A stretch of DNA of 64,000 nucleotides from Geosiphon pyriformis (taxonomy: Eukaryota > Glomeromycota > Glomeromycetes > Archaeosporales > Geosiphonaceae). The first letter of the stretch is position 1; the number at the start of each line of letters is the position of its first letter. Below the pieces are notes generated by a model, which was not told the origin of the DNA, searched no databases, and saw only the letters and a program-made list of their open reading frames with translations. Positions 14,679 to 26,275 of this stretch are shown here, piece after piece. A program made the translations under genes and the position numbers. The DNA lies in contig JAAOMT010000468.1 of assembly GCA_016748015.1 (NCBI GenBank), forward strand, positions 31,151 through 95,150, read 5' to 3'.

Positions 14679-15794
14679 TTCATTGATTGATTGATTGATT
14701 GCTTTAATTATTATATAATATATTAAAATTTTACATCAATTTTACTTTACTTTATAAAAGAATTAGTCTATTTGACTGAAGGTAAGAAATTACATACATT
14801 ATTCATCATTAATCATTAATCATTAATCAAATTTATGTACTTGTTTAACATTTACCTATTTTTACTATTTATTATATTTAGACGACTTTTTGATATATTA
14901 GTTTTATTAGTTGATTGATCTTTTTCATAAGTGATATAAATTACATTAGTTATAATGTTAATTATATTCATTTCAATATGTTAAAATATACATAATTTTA
15001 TTAATTATTATAAATATTAATTTAAATATACATGGTATTTTTCCTCAAGTAAAAAATAATATTTCCAAGTTTAATATTTTATTGTTTGCTCGTTGACTTA
15101 ATCCAATCTCGTAAATTCTTATCCAATCTCGCTTATCTAAGATGTTGTCAGAATGTAGGTCACAATGAACAGTTATAACCCACACTGAACCAATCAGTAG
15201 AATGTTTTATAATTTTATTTTACATGTAATCACTGTTTCTTAAATGTGTTAAGCTGATTCAAAAACATAATATCATAAATTTACTTACATAAATAAAAAT
15301 CAATATAGAAATCAGAAACATATAAATTTGGAAATTTGGAAATTCAAAAACTCTGGATTAAAATATTTTCAGTATTTTTTTATTTCAGAAATTTTTATGA
15401 CAGCACTTTCAAAATAAATTATTTTTTGAGCTTTTTATCTTTTTAAAAAAAATTAAATTAAGACAAATTCAGTTTTTTAAAAAATAATTAACAGTTTTTA
15501 AAAACATTAATATTATTAAAACCAATTTTGTTTTTAATAATACAAGTTTTTCTCATCTTTTTTTTATTGAATTTTATAAAAATAATTACAAATAACACAG
15601 CAGATTAACCAACAGCTTAAGCTAAAAATAAAGCCAATTAATTAATTTAAATTAAATTTGTTTTGTTTTGGATTGATGATTTTAAAAAAATTAATTAAGT
15701 AATTTAAACTTTAACACTTATAATAATTTACTTTCGAATTTGAATTTATATATAGCTTTGGCAAAAAATTTTGTTTTTAAGTTTTAAATTAATA
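14679..15794. other. Very AT-rich stretch
   Basis: A short GATT run follows the kinase stop (about 14683-14702) and ATTAATC repeats lie near 14806-14830. No gene is visible. The 5' end of LINE copy A is placed at about 15795 by its match to the leader of copy G at 55190. Confidence 0.6.
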
Positions 15795-15927
15795 ATGTTT
15801 TTAAAAATTTTCTCTCTTACCTCCAAAAAATCCTCAAATGAGCACATTTCTGTTAAAAGAAGTTTTTTGTTTTTCTCATTAGTATTATTTCAATATTTTT
15901 TTAACTAATAATCCCTTTGTGGTAAAT

Positions 15928-18175
15928 TTGGTGACTGTCTCAGGTAGTAACATGTTTAAAAAAAGGCATCTAAGAGTGTTTTTCATGGTTTTGCTGGTGG
16001 TTCTTTTTTGCAGAAAAAGAAAGTTGTTCTTGAGAATGTTAAACATTTTGGTAATAAAAAAAATGTTTTTTTGAAATCTGGGTTTGGTAGTAGTGTGTAT
16101 TTTAATGTGAAAAGCTTGTCTGGTAATAATGTAGATGTTGGCATGTCTAAAAAAAGGCATCTAAGAGTGTTTTTCATGGTTTTGCTGGTGGTTCTTTTTT
16201 GCAGAAAAAGAAAGTTGTTCTTGAGAATGTTAAACATTTTGGTAATAAAAAAAATGTTTTTTTGAAATCTGGGTTTGGTAGTAGTGTGTATTTTAATGTG
16301 AAAAGCTTGTCTGGTAATAATGTAGATGTTGGCATGTCTAAAAAAAGGCATCTAAGAGTGTTTTTCATGGTTTTGCTGGTGGTTCTTTTTTGCAGAAAAA
16401 GAAAGTTGTTCTTGAGAATGTTAAACATTTTGGTAATAAAAAAAATGTTTTTTTGAAATCTGGGTTTGGCAGTAGTGTGTATTTTAATGTGAAAAGCTTG
16501 TCTGGTAATAATGTAGATGTTGACATGTCTGGTGTTAGTAATGGTTCTATTTTGAGTTCAATCACAAACATTCCTAAAGCAAAGTACATTAACACTGGTG
16601 CTGATTTTGGCTTTTTTCTTGGTTCCTCCAACTATGATATAAAGAATAAATTAGAACTCTTTCTACTTCCTTTCAAGATATTTCTGAATATGAAGTGGAT
16701 TAATCTCAAAATCATAAAAACATCTGTGAAAGTGACTGTAAACAAATTTTTTGCTTTGAATATTAATCTTTTGTGTGGAAAAGAAATCAGTGACAACAAA
16801 AACTCAGCTTATTAGGAAAATTTTCTCAAAAATCTGTGGTTTTGGAAGGGCCACTACTCTCTCAAAATTTCAAGAGATCATCTAATCTACTTTCACATTA
16901 GAGAACAGCATGGAAAAAGCCATGTCATTGGCCAAAAAAAATAGGATGGCCATAAACACCAATTTTAAAAGACAAAAAGTATATTCAGATCAGGCCATAG
17001 TAATTAAAAAAATTCCCATGAATATACCAAAAGAGATAATTGTCACTATAGTCACTGAATTTGGAAAAATTAAATCTATTAAAATTCAACTAATCAGGTT
17101 ATAGCAAAAGACTGTAATAAAATTTGCCAAATCAGATCAAGCTGATCTATTGACTTCAAGATAGTCATTTCTGATTGGGAAAAATTCAGTACATGTGGCC
17201 AAGGCTGTGGGTGATTAGAAGATCTGAACATCTAGGGATTGATACAGAACACTTTTGTTTATACTGCCAATGGGTACTATGGCTCATGATTTGGATAATT
17301 TTTTAAAAGGAGTTGATGAAAAAACCTGTTTCATTAATTGTTTGCTGAAAACTGGCAACAAAATCTGTTGCACTGTTGTTTGTTTTGAATCTAATAAAGC
17401 ATTAGAGTCTGCATTTTGCACAGAGCCAATTTTTGGTGGTGTTAAACTTTCTTGGACAAGAATGGATCTAGTTTGGTGTAAGAAGTATGGGAGGTGTAAT
17501 CATTCTGCTTTGAAATGTAATGCACTAGTTGCATTCACTTTTAAGTCTTCAAAGACATTTAAAAGAGTTGTTTCTAATGAATATTGTCTTCAGTTAGCAA
17601 AGTTATATGAGAGAAAAAGTGTTCTAATATTTCACTCTGCTGCCTTTGGTGGCAAATTTTAGATCCAAGTGGTCTTACTTGCTGGTTGTTCTGATAGTTT
17701 TTACTCTATTTCTGGTTCTGGTTCCCTTTTTTTTAATGCCTCAGGTTCAAATGATGATTTTTTTCTGGTTTTAACTGGTAACTCATCTTTAGATGCTTAT
17801 TTGGTCTCTTTAAAATGCTTTTTGGAGCTCTTGACAAATCAGATTTCCAGTATTTTGAAAAAGTTGAGTTCTATGGAATTGGTACTATTGGTACTCTTTT
17901 CTTGTGCTCTCTTTTTAGCCACTTCTACACTTTTAGTGTTGTATTTGAACATAGATATGGCTTTGAATAGTGTGTTAATACTATCTGCTCCTCCTTTTTT
18001 GGTTGCTAGTAATGTGGTCTCTAACTTCAGTTCAGGTAGTTCTAAGGTTTTGACCTCTAAGATAAATAGTTTGAAATCAAAAATGGTAGTTTTGAAGGTT
18101 TTAATCAGTTTGGTTTTGGAAAAATTAGATTGTTTGTGTTCTGGTTCAAATTCTTTGACTCTTCCTTCATTTTAA
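15928..18175 (+). pseudogene. LINE A ORF1 (gag-like nucleic-acid-binding protein), decayed
   Basis: By alignment with copy G the frame should start near 15928, where the ATG is lost. A tripled 191-bp segment breaks the start. Later parts read KVYSDQAIVIKKIPMN and FGKIKSIKIQL (RRM-like segment, 16970-17095), PMGTMAHDLDNFLKGVDEKT and a knuckle CKKYGRCNHSALKC near 17479-17520 in which the second Cys is Tyr. The C-terminal part (17669-18175) is rich in Ser and Leu with KVLTSKINSLKSKM, shared by all copies. Confidence 0.75.
15952..16524 (+). repeat. Three head-to-tail copies of a 191-bp ORF1 segment
   Basis: Each unit starts at an A run before GGCATCTAAGAG (15961, 16152, 16343), an exact spacing of 191. 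The units look identical except for an odd base such as GGTAGTAG to GGCAGTAG in the third. 191 is not a multiple of three, so each unit puts ORF1 in another frame. Copies B and G have this region once. Confidence 0.92.
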
Positions 18176-18179
18176 TAAG

Positions 18180-19592
18180 TGGTTTGGTATGAAAAGTGAC
18201 TACATGTAATATCAAAAACATGAACAATCCTGCCAAACAAGAAGATATTATTCGCTGACATAAAGATATGGGCAATTTGATTTCTGTGATTACTGAGACA
18301 AAGTTGAAAGGCAAAGTTTGTCTATGGATCATAAATAAATTTGATGGTGTTTAAGTGTTTATTTCTAGTTTGGGGTCTGGTTACTTGAGTTTAGGCATAA
18401 CCATAATTATGAATGTTTCTCTAGTGCAGTATGTATATAAAGTTTTTAAGATGTCTAGTCAACTTATTTCTGTAAAGTTACTTTTCAAGAACAAACTTTC
18501 AGTAATAGTTTTGGGCTTGTATACAGATGTTACTTTGGAAAAAAAACTGGCTCACTTACATGTTGTTAATTCGATGGTGGCTGAGGCTTTGAATAGCAGT
18601 ACATTTATTGTTTTTGGTAGTGACTTTAATGAAAATAATTCTGGTTGCAGTGTGAGCTTTAAAAAATTTTTGGATCTGGATTTGCTTAATTCTTTACAAG
18701 ATTTTCCTTTGCACAAGCTTTCCATATGGTCCAATTCAAAGGGTGTTCAAAAGTGTATAGACTTTATTCTAGTTAGTAATGGTCTTTGCAGTTCTTTTTT
18801 TAACCAACAGATTTACTGTTTGGATGAATTTTTTGATTCTGATTACTTGGTTGTGTTGGTGGGCATTAATTTGGGGGATCTTCTCAGTTCTCAGCTTAAT
18901 TTGGTATACAAATAGGCTGTAAAAAATAAGTGGAGATACAAAATCAATGATGTCAATGGGAAAGTTTGGAAAAAGTTTGGAGATTTATCTTTGGCTGCTG
19001 CTTTGATAACTGCTGATGACTTTGAATATCACAAAAATAAAGATGACATCAATGAAATATAAATACTGCTTTGTCAAGTGGTATGCTTTGCAGTAGAAGC
19101 CACTCTTGTAAAGACATGGTCCAAAGATAATAGGTTGGTCAAATCTGCTGCATCTTCTAGATTTCACAAGTTGGAACTGTTGGTGGTGAAAATTTTGAAA
19201 GCATATAAGTCAGAAGATTTGGGAAGATTTCAGGTTTTAATCAATAAGTGGATTGACTTGAACTTTGACCAGGCTGTGGAGTTCAAGAGATTTTTGGATA
19301 ATGGTTGTGACAAAGTAATGATTGAACAATTACTGACTCATTTTAAGAAATTATATAAGTCTTATAAGTTTTTGGATTTCAAGGCCACTGAAAATTCTCA
19401 AATTAGAGCAGCTATTGCTAAGTGTATGAAAGTTTTTGCAAACAATAAGAGTTAAATAATCAGAAGTGTATTGGAAAAGCCTTTTAGGAAAGTTACATTG
19501 AATTATCTGGTTGATAATGAAAATTTGGTTTTAGAGCCAGATTTGGTCAAGAACAAAATAGATTCAATTATAGAAAATTGAACCAGAAAGCA
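18180..19592 (+). pseudogene. LINE A ORF2, endonuclease part
   Basis: Exonuclease-endonuclease-phosphatase-type fold. Visible are VTCNIKNMNNPAKQED (with the stop-containing start), ITETKLKGKV, FGSDFNENNSG (the GDFN active-site segment with Gly to Ser, near 18616), SIWSNSKGVQKCIDFILVS and FFDSDYLVV (the S/TDH segment, H to Y). The linker to the reverse transcriptase (19078-19590) ends at WTRK-A, where the Ty3 element is inserted. Confidence 0.75.
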
Positions 19593-20438
19593 TGCTATTA
19601 CCCAAGTAGAAAAACCAAAAAGCTATGGAAAAACATAACAAAAAAATGTGACAAGAAAAATACAATAACTTAAGGTAATATAGAACAAAAATGAGCAATA
19701 GTTAGCAATAGTGAAGCAATTAAAAACAATTTTGTAAAACCAAAAGAATGTATAAAAACAAGTAGTTATAAAAGTTGAAAAGTCAAACAGTTAGTTAGAA
19801 ATCAATTTTACTTTGTATTATACTTATCATATATTCATAGTCTGAAATACAATAAATTATCAAAACCAAATCTAATTTACCAATTCATGTTCTCTTATCT
19901 TATGAATTTTAATTGAAATTAAAATCAGTATTTTCTACTTTTGTTCTGGAACAGATGCCATTGGCATAAATGTCTCGAACTCTTAATGATTTAGACCAAT
20001 TGCTCTTAATCACGGCAATTGATGGAAACTAATTTTTTTCTTTTTTTTTTTCTTTTTTGAAGTGGCAACATAGAAAAATCAACTGTCTTGGAATAGACTT
20101 TGTGATAGTCTGGTAAAAAAGGGAAGCTTCCCTTAAGTTTTAGATATTAACATTATCTTAATAGCTTACCAGAAAGGCAAAAAAACAATGTTGGACCCTA
20201 ATAACTGTGCTTGTTAGTGCAGAGAAGAAAGTTTACATTTACAAAAAACATTGCAATCGATAAAAAACAAACTCTGTGCCTTATAACCAAAAAACTCAAC
20301 AGATAAATTCACAGCCAAGAATAGACCTTCAGAGACTAATAACACTGACATGGCAGAAAAAGCAGACAACTTTGAAAGATAACCCAAAACTAAAACACCA
20401 AATGTTATCACCATACTCTATCCAGTTTACCCATAACA
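19593..20438 (+). repeat. 5' LTR of the Ty3-type element
   Basis: Starts TGCTATTACC and ends CCCATAACA; the ends are imperfect TG/CA inverted termini. It contains a TATA-like GTATAAAAACA near 19750 and an AATAAA near 19850. It matches 28496-29406 over its length, with a shorter GCAATAG repeat. Confidence 0.9.
19997..20021 (+). other. Conserved LTR hairpin (5' LTR)
   Basis: CAATTGC, an 11-base loop TCTTAATCACG, GCAATTG: a perfect 7-bp stem. Equivalent hairpins lie in the 3' LTR, in the solo LTR of LINE C and in the minus-strand LTR at 62014-62900. Function unknown; its position between the TATA-like site and the primer site would place it in the transcript. Confidence 0.6.
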
Positions 20439-20440
20439 TT

Positions 20441-20458
20441 TGGTGCTTTCTGTGAGAT
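20441..20458 (+). other. Probable primer-binding site
   Basis: TGGTGCTTTCTGTGAGAT starts two bases after the LTR end, the usual place for pairing with the CCA end of a tRNA. The tRNA was not identified. Confidence 0.6.
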
Positions 20459-20499
20459 TATAAATTTACAGAAACAGAGCACCCCAGAGATACACAAAA

Positions 20500-22440
20500 G
20501 TGGCGACTATTAGAACAATAGGAAAAGACCACTCTTTGTACAGAAGAGCACTATTTCAATACTTTCAAAATCTAGGAATACTAGCAAAAACCACCATCAC
20601 AAAAAGTGATTTTTGCAACTATATCAACACAAAAATCAACCACTTGTTAGGCCACACAACTGATACAAGAAGACTTGGAGAACAAATCCATCAAAGCTTA
20701 CTAGGGTACTCAACAACTACTACTACTCGAGCAATTACTGAAACTCTATACATAGTCAATACAAATATTAAACACTACATGACAAAATAATTCTCTCAAG
20801 TACAACAACCAGTAAAATCCAATCGAGAGGAATACGAGGATGGATCCAATAATCCTACAACTGCCCAAGACAAGTTCACGGTCAATAAGAAACCAAGGTT
20901 TCTCTCCCTAACAACTCTATCATATCATCAGATACTCCAAAAATAGAATTGTATTCAATCCACTCCTGGAAACCCAGTTGAAAACACCATAAACTCTTGG
21001 AAATCTACACTCTTGAGGCCAATATAGTTGGACCAAATCACTAGGAGAATATGAATTGCTATTTGGAAATCTTACCCCAACAGTTGGTTAAACAGAAGAA
21101 AACATATCAACTTGGGAACAGCCACCAGCACAAAACCCAGCAAAATTAGCATCTTTCCTGATGGAAAGAACAGCTATCTTACAACTTATTGGTTCTAGTA
21201 ACAAAAGGAAACAATCAGCATTAGCACCCAAAGAACACTCGAATATGTGGACACCAATCCCCTTAACCATAACCAGTAATACCTTACCCATTAATCAGAT
21301 CATGGTCTACTGGAATATCACTAAATTGGAGAAATTCTCTAGTGAAGAAAATAATGCATATTCTTGGATTGCGGATGCCGAGAAAGCAATTACCACTAAC
21401 AGATGGGATGACAACTGCACAATTCAGGCACTGCTGTTTTTTCTGACTGGAACTGCTGATTTGTAGTACCAGAGTTTTACAGAGAAGCTTATCTCCTTTA
21501 CAGAATTTAAACTCATCTTTTTACAATACTTCTGTAATCCTAATACACTTATCTGATTGCAAAATCAATTCAGTATAATAAAACAAAACAACCATAAAGC
21601 AGTAACTACTTATCTCAGAAGATTCAATCAGGTTCTTCAACAAATCTTAGCCATTGAGCAGAATTATTATACCACCATGCAAGTCTTCAATCAATTTGTT
21701 AAAGGACTAAGGAGCAGCTTTTTAAAATCTGTACAATCTCACCATCCAGCAAATCTACAAAAAGCAATCACTCTTGCTTGTGATTTTGAGTCTGCAGAAC
21801 AAAAAGCAAATCATATCTAAGCTGTTAACTTAACCATCAATAGAACCTTTGACATCAACACAAAGATAATCCAATTAAGTGAGAAATTAACTCAAAAAAT
21901 TGAGAGATTTTTAGCCAGAACCACAAAAACTTACCAACCATTACAATAGAAAGAAAATAACAACAACAGCAGATATTCACAGCAACAGAACTATTAGCAA
22001 TAACAACAATCTTGGAGATCTGATTCCTGCAACTGTTACTACTGCCAGAAATCTAAACACATTGCTCATAACTGCAGAAAGAAAATAATGAACCAAAATC
22101 AAGAAAACCAATATCAACAACCAAGATATTAGCAAAACATAGTATCTTAATATTTTATTCCTCAAAATTCATCTCCCCAGTATGCACAACAAGTCCCATA
22201 CACTTAACCACTGCCCCAGAATTATTATTAATCACCACCAATGACACAAGCAATCCCTTACTATTAAACTCCCCCTTACAGCCAGTCCAGACTTTGAGCT
22301 ATAAACTATAATCAAGGATGAAGGAATCCCAACAACAATTAGGCACAAACCAATAGTAGACTGTCTTGACCAATCCCTTGTGGTCCTGCACAATTTCAAC
22401 CAGCACCAACCAGATACCTAAATCAAGCTTTCTATCTCAG
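20500..22440 (+). pseudogene. Ty3 element gag, decayed
   Basis: The N-terminal part (20500-20790, MATIRTIGKDHSLYRRALFQ) is in one frame; from about 21160 the rest is in the next frame, so there is a frameshift between them. The capsid part contains AYSWIADAEKAI, LFFLTGTADLWYQSF, FLQYFCNPNT and AVTTYLRRFNQVLQQ, typical of Ty3 gag. A CCHC knuckle CYYCQKSKHIAHNC is intact at 22034-22075, followed by a Gln/Asn/Tyr/Pro-rich tail. Several stops replace Arg, Gln or Trp codons. Confidence 0.85.
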
Positions 22441-22559
22441 TTTCATGGAAGACCAAGATTTTGATAAATCTACACCTATGAAAAGAAGGGATGTAAAACA
22501 AATCTCCCAATCTTTCAAGCAAACAAAAAACAATATCACACCAGCCACTATTACTGAAG

Positions 22560-24050
22560 ACACCACCCTAGCTGCCATATTTTCTTTTGACATCAATAAT
22601 TTGAACACCTATAGGCTTTTTAGTAGAGCAGCCATCAATCAGGATAAACCAATAACAGTCCTATACACTGATGCCAAAATTGGAGGAATAGACATTAAAT
22701 TAATTTTAGATAGCAGATTAGCCAGTAGTATAATTACAAAACAGCTCATAAACCAACTAGGTTACTGAGTAGACCATGCTGCTACTGTTCAGATCATTAT
22801 AGCTAATGGAAACACAAAAACCCCAATAGGAGAAATTGACAACTTCCCTTTCAGGATTAATAGAATTCAGATTCCTACCAAGATACTTGTCATAGAAGCT
22901 ACTTAATATCAAGCTCTAATAAAAAATGATTGGTTGTCAAAAGCCAATGCTATGCTTGATTGAAATACCCAAGAACTTTAATTCACGTTTAACGGACAGC
23001 ATACCTGAGTTTCAGCTATATGTAGACACTTTAAAATCCAACATATTGAGGAATCTCTAATTGAATTCAAAGACACACTACTATCACTAACCATCAAGAT
23101 CTATCAGGTTTCATGGGCAGACAATTATCAAACTGAACTACCTCCACCACCAACCTGAGAAGAAAAAAGAAAAAGAAGAGCCAAAGAAGAACCCCAATCG
23201 TTATCATTAGGATATGTAACCTCAGACCAAAGAAATTTATTTTACCAACCTCCAAAACTAATATGTGTCGATTGTGAAAAGAAGCTATCCACAATAGGTG
23301 CATGTATTAGAAACAACAAAAAATGGCCCATTGCCACCAAATATTATTGCAGACCTTGTGTATGGAAAAGATTTAGATAATTGAAATAACAAGGCAAGTA
23401 AAACAATATGCCATGTCTTACATGTGATAAGATTCTGCCCAATGAAAGACTCTAGAATAATGTGCTTGGCAAAGGAGAAACATACAATGAGGCTTGTTAG
23501 TACACCATATTAATTAATGATTAAATATGAAAGGGAACTCCCATTGAAGATGCTTGAAAACAAGTACTCAATAAGCTGGACAGTTATCCATACAATGATC
23601 ACAAAATTTGGAGAATGGTAAGTGCCAAAGCTGAAAACACCACACCTGAAGAAATATGAGAAATCAAAGACAATCCTTGAATGTCTGAATATAATGGACC
23701 TAACTACTCTGTGGATGATTTTTTTACAGATGACTCTGACACATTTCAGAACCAATATCAAGAATTGGCCCTGACCCGAGAAGAGCAAGAACAGCAGTTA
23801 GTCAATCTAAATACCAAACTATGCAATTACTGCTTAATTTTTTGCCATTTTCAATATTGTGACAAGTGTGATCTCATGTTTAACCCACTTCCCAAAATCT
23901 TATACCCAATCAACAAATTATCTAAGTCTAAGAAAGAAGAGGAATTACTCACTAAGGACATATTATTTCAAGAGCCGAATCAGACTACTAAAATAAAACA
24001 ATACCTTGTGTATCTTAATCTCTTCAAAGAATTAGAATTAAAATAGTACA
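22560..24050 (+). pseudogene. Ty3 element protease and Cys-rich linker
   Basis: Retropepsin-like segment ALYTDAKIGGIDIKLILDSR-type: the DSG active site reads DSR at 22709-22717, so the catalytic loop is damaged. It continues with ATxYQALIKNDWLSKAN, TPIGEIDNFPF and TFNGQHT. The following linker (about 23250-23900) has paired cysteines (CVDCEKK, YYCRPC, CLTCDK, CNYC, YCDKCD) that look like zinc-binding ribbons. I do not know their function; they are not part of the usual Ty3 plan. Confidence 0.75.
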
Positions 24051-24054
24051 GTAA

Positions 24055-24840
24055 CAATAACAAAAGAATATGCCCAGAAAGAGTGCATAAGACCGATGCA
24101 GATTTTGACTTAAGATACTCTGGACAATTACTCATAATTATAGCCCCACATTTCCTGGTAAAAATAGATCTCAAAATAGTGCTAGAAGTTCCTATTAGCA
24201 CCATGATACAAGTAGTGTCTAGATCAAGCCTTGCAAAGAAAAAAATTGACTTAAAAGAAGGAATTATTGATGCCAAATATATGAGAAACATCATTGTAAT
24301 CCTATAGAACAATTCAGACAAACTCTACAAGATTGAATCTCATGAAAAAATTGCCCAAGCCATCTTCCTACCTTTAGTCAAAATACCCCAATTAGTCTCA
24401 GTTACCACTTAAAAAGAATTAGGCCTTACTGGCCAAAAAATCAATGGGTTTGGCTCAAGTAGAAGAAAGAATATAATGGTCAATTTTACAGAGGAGGATA
24501 GTAACCAGGTAGAACTTATCTATACCAACACCATCATTTCTATCCCTTTTTATTAGCAGTACATTCTCAAAGTTGACCAGAAGATTCAGAACCAAGCACT
24601 AGTCTTTGAGACCAATCCCAAAATCTGCTCGCTAGCCGACATTGCTAATCTGTACTTACCAGCTAAAGCTTATAAACACTTCAAAATTCCCATTTACAAT
24701 CTAACCGAAGACATTATCGAAATTCCTAAAAAAACTCTTATTGGTTTCATATCTTCAGATATTCAGAATTCAGAAAAACTCCAGCTTATTCCAGATTTTG
24801 CTCAATTGTTCTTGTTCTGTGACATTACCTTACAAGTATA
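24055..24840 (+). pseudogene. dUTPase domain within the Ty3 polyprotein, plus spacer
   Basis: dUTPases hydrolyse dUTP to dUMP and pyrophosphate and keep uracil out of DNA. The five family motifs appear in order: TDADFDLRY (motif 1, about 24092), SRSSLAKK (motif 2, 24218-24241), EGIIDAKYMRNI (motif 3, about 24257), EKIAQAIF (motif 4, about 24345) and INGFGSSRR (motif 5, about 24442). A stop lies after motif 3. The segment 24480-24840 (PFYWQYILK, NLYLPAKAYKHFKIPIYN) is a conserved-looking spacer before reverse transcriptase. Confidence 0.85.
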
Positions 24841-24844
24841 GAAC

Positions 24845-26275
24845 TTGCCAAAGGAAAGTTACTTGTTCACATCAGAAAAAATCAATAAACTCAATCCAAG
24901 AAACCTGAGTACTTTACAGCAAATACAACTTAAGATTTTATTGAACCAATACACCAATGTCTTTGCCAGCAAAAATGAGTTTGGACATACTGACATCATG
25001 AAACACCAAATTGACACTGGAGATGCTCGACCTATTAAGCAGCAAGCTTATTGAGTACCTCCATCTGGCAATAATCTGATTAAACAGGAAATACAACAAA
25101 TGCTTGACAATAGACTGATTAAAGAATCATTAAGCTCTTGGTTCTCTCCAATGGTCTTAGTCACAAAAAAAAATGGGAAAGTACAATTTTATGTGGATTA
25201 CTGGAAATTAAACAGCATTACTTAAGGAGATAGCTATTCCACTCTTCTTATCCAAGAAATTTTAAACAACTTAGGAAAAAAGAAATGGTTCTCATCACTA
25301 GATCTAGCCAGTGGATATTGGCAAGTCGAAATGGACCCAAAAGACAAAAGGAAAACAGCATTTACCACATGAAACAGAAATTTTGAATTCAACATGATGC
25401 CTTTTGGACTGTGCAATGCTTCCACTACCTTCCAATGTCTCATGGATGTTGTGTATAAAAAAATCTTGTAAAAATCAGTCGTAGTATACTTGGACAACAC
25501 CAATGTCTTTTCAGAAACATTTAACAAACATTTGCTCTATCTGTAACAAGTCTTTAAATGTCTTCAAGATGCCAGATTGAAACTCAACCCTGATAAATGC
25601 TTTTTTAGGAAAACTAAACTGAAATTCTTAAAACATGTGATCAACAAGAACAGAGTAAAACCTGACTCAGACAAAATCTAAAAGATCAAGAATTTTTTAG
25701 CTCCAATCAACTTATGAGAGCTGCGAAAATTTTTAAGATTGGCTAGATACTACTGCTAATTTGTCAAAGGATTCTCAACTATTGCAAAACTTCTTTATCA
25801 TTTGTTGTTCAAATACGTGCTGTACCTGTGGAAAGAAAAGCAACAAAAAGTCTTCAATTATCTTAAACAGCAATTAATTACATCTTTAATACTAATCTAT
25901 CCTGACTTTACCAAACTATTTATTGTTGCTACAAATGCATTAAAAAATGCACTAGGAGCTGTATTATCACAAATAAGACTGGACAGAAGAGAACATTTAA
26001 TTACTTATGCCAGTCGCAGTACCAGCCCAGCAGAAAAAATATATAGTGCAATAGATTTGAAATGTTTCACCATTTATTGAGCTGTACAAACATGGAAATA
26101 CTATTTCCAGCAACTATTTGACCTATATACTGATCATAAAGGACTTATCTGGTTACACAATAACCCATAATTAGAAAAAAAATATGCTAGATAGAGTACT
26201 TATCTGCAACAATTCCCACTCAAAGTTAATTACAAAGAAGGATCCAAGAACACCAATGTCAACAGTTTGTCAAGG
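24845..26275 (+). pseudogene. Ty3 element reverse transcriptase and RNase H, decayed
   Basis: Motifs in order: HQIDTGDARPIKQQAY, LIKESLSSWFSPMVLVTKKNG, FYVDYWKLN, WFSSLDLASGYWQVEMDP (motif A Asp kept), FNMMPFGLCNA, then VVYLDN where the YLDD box has lost its second Asp (25487-25498). RNase H follows with FIVATNALKNALGAVLSQ (first catalytic Asp to Asn), EKIYSAIDLKCF and LYTDHKGL. Stops stand at expected Arg, Gln and Trp positions. Both enzymes are dead. Confidence 0.88.

Noticed and set aside
15885-16631. Series of minus-strand ORFs with identical sequence
   Set aside because: They are antisense readings of the 191-bp tandem repeat.
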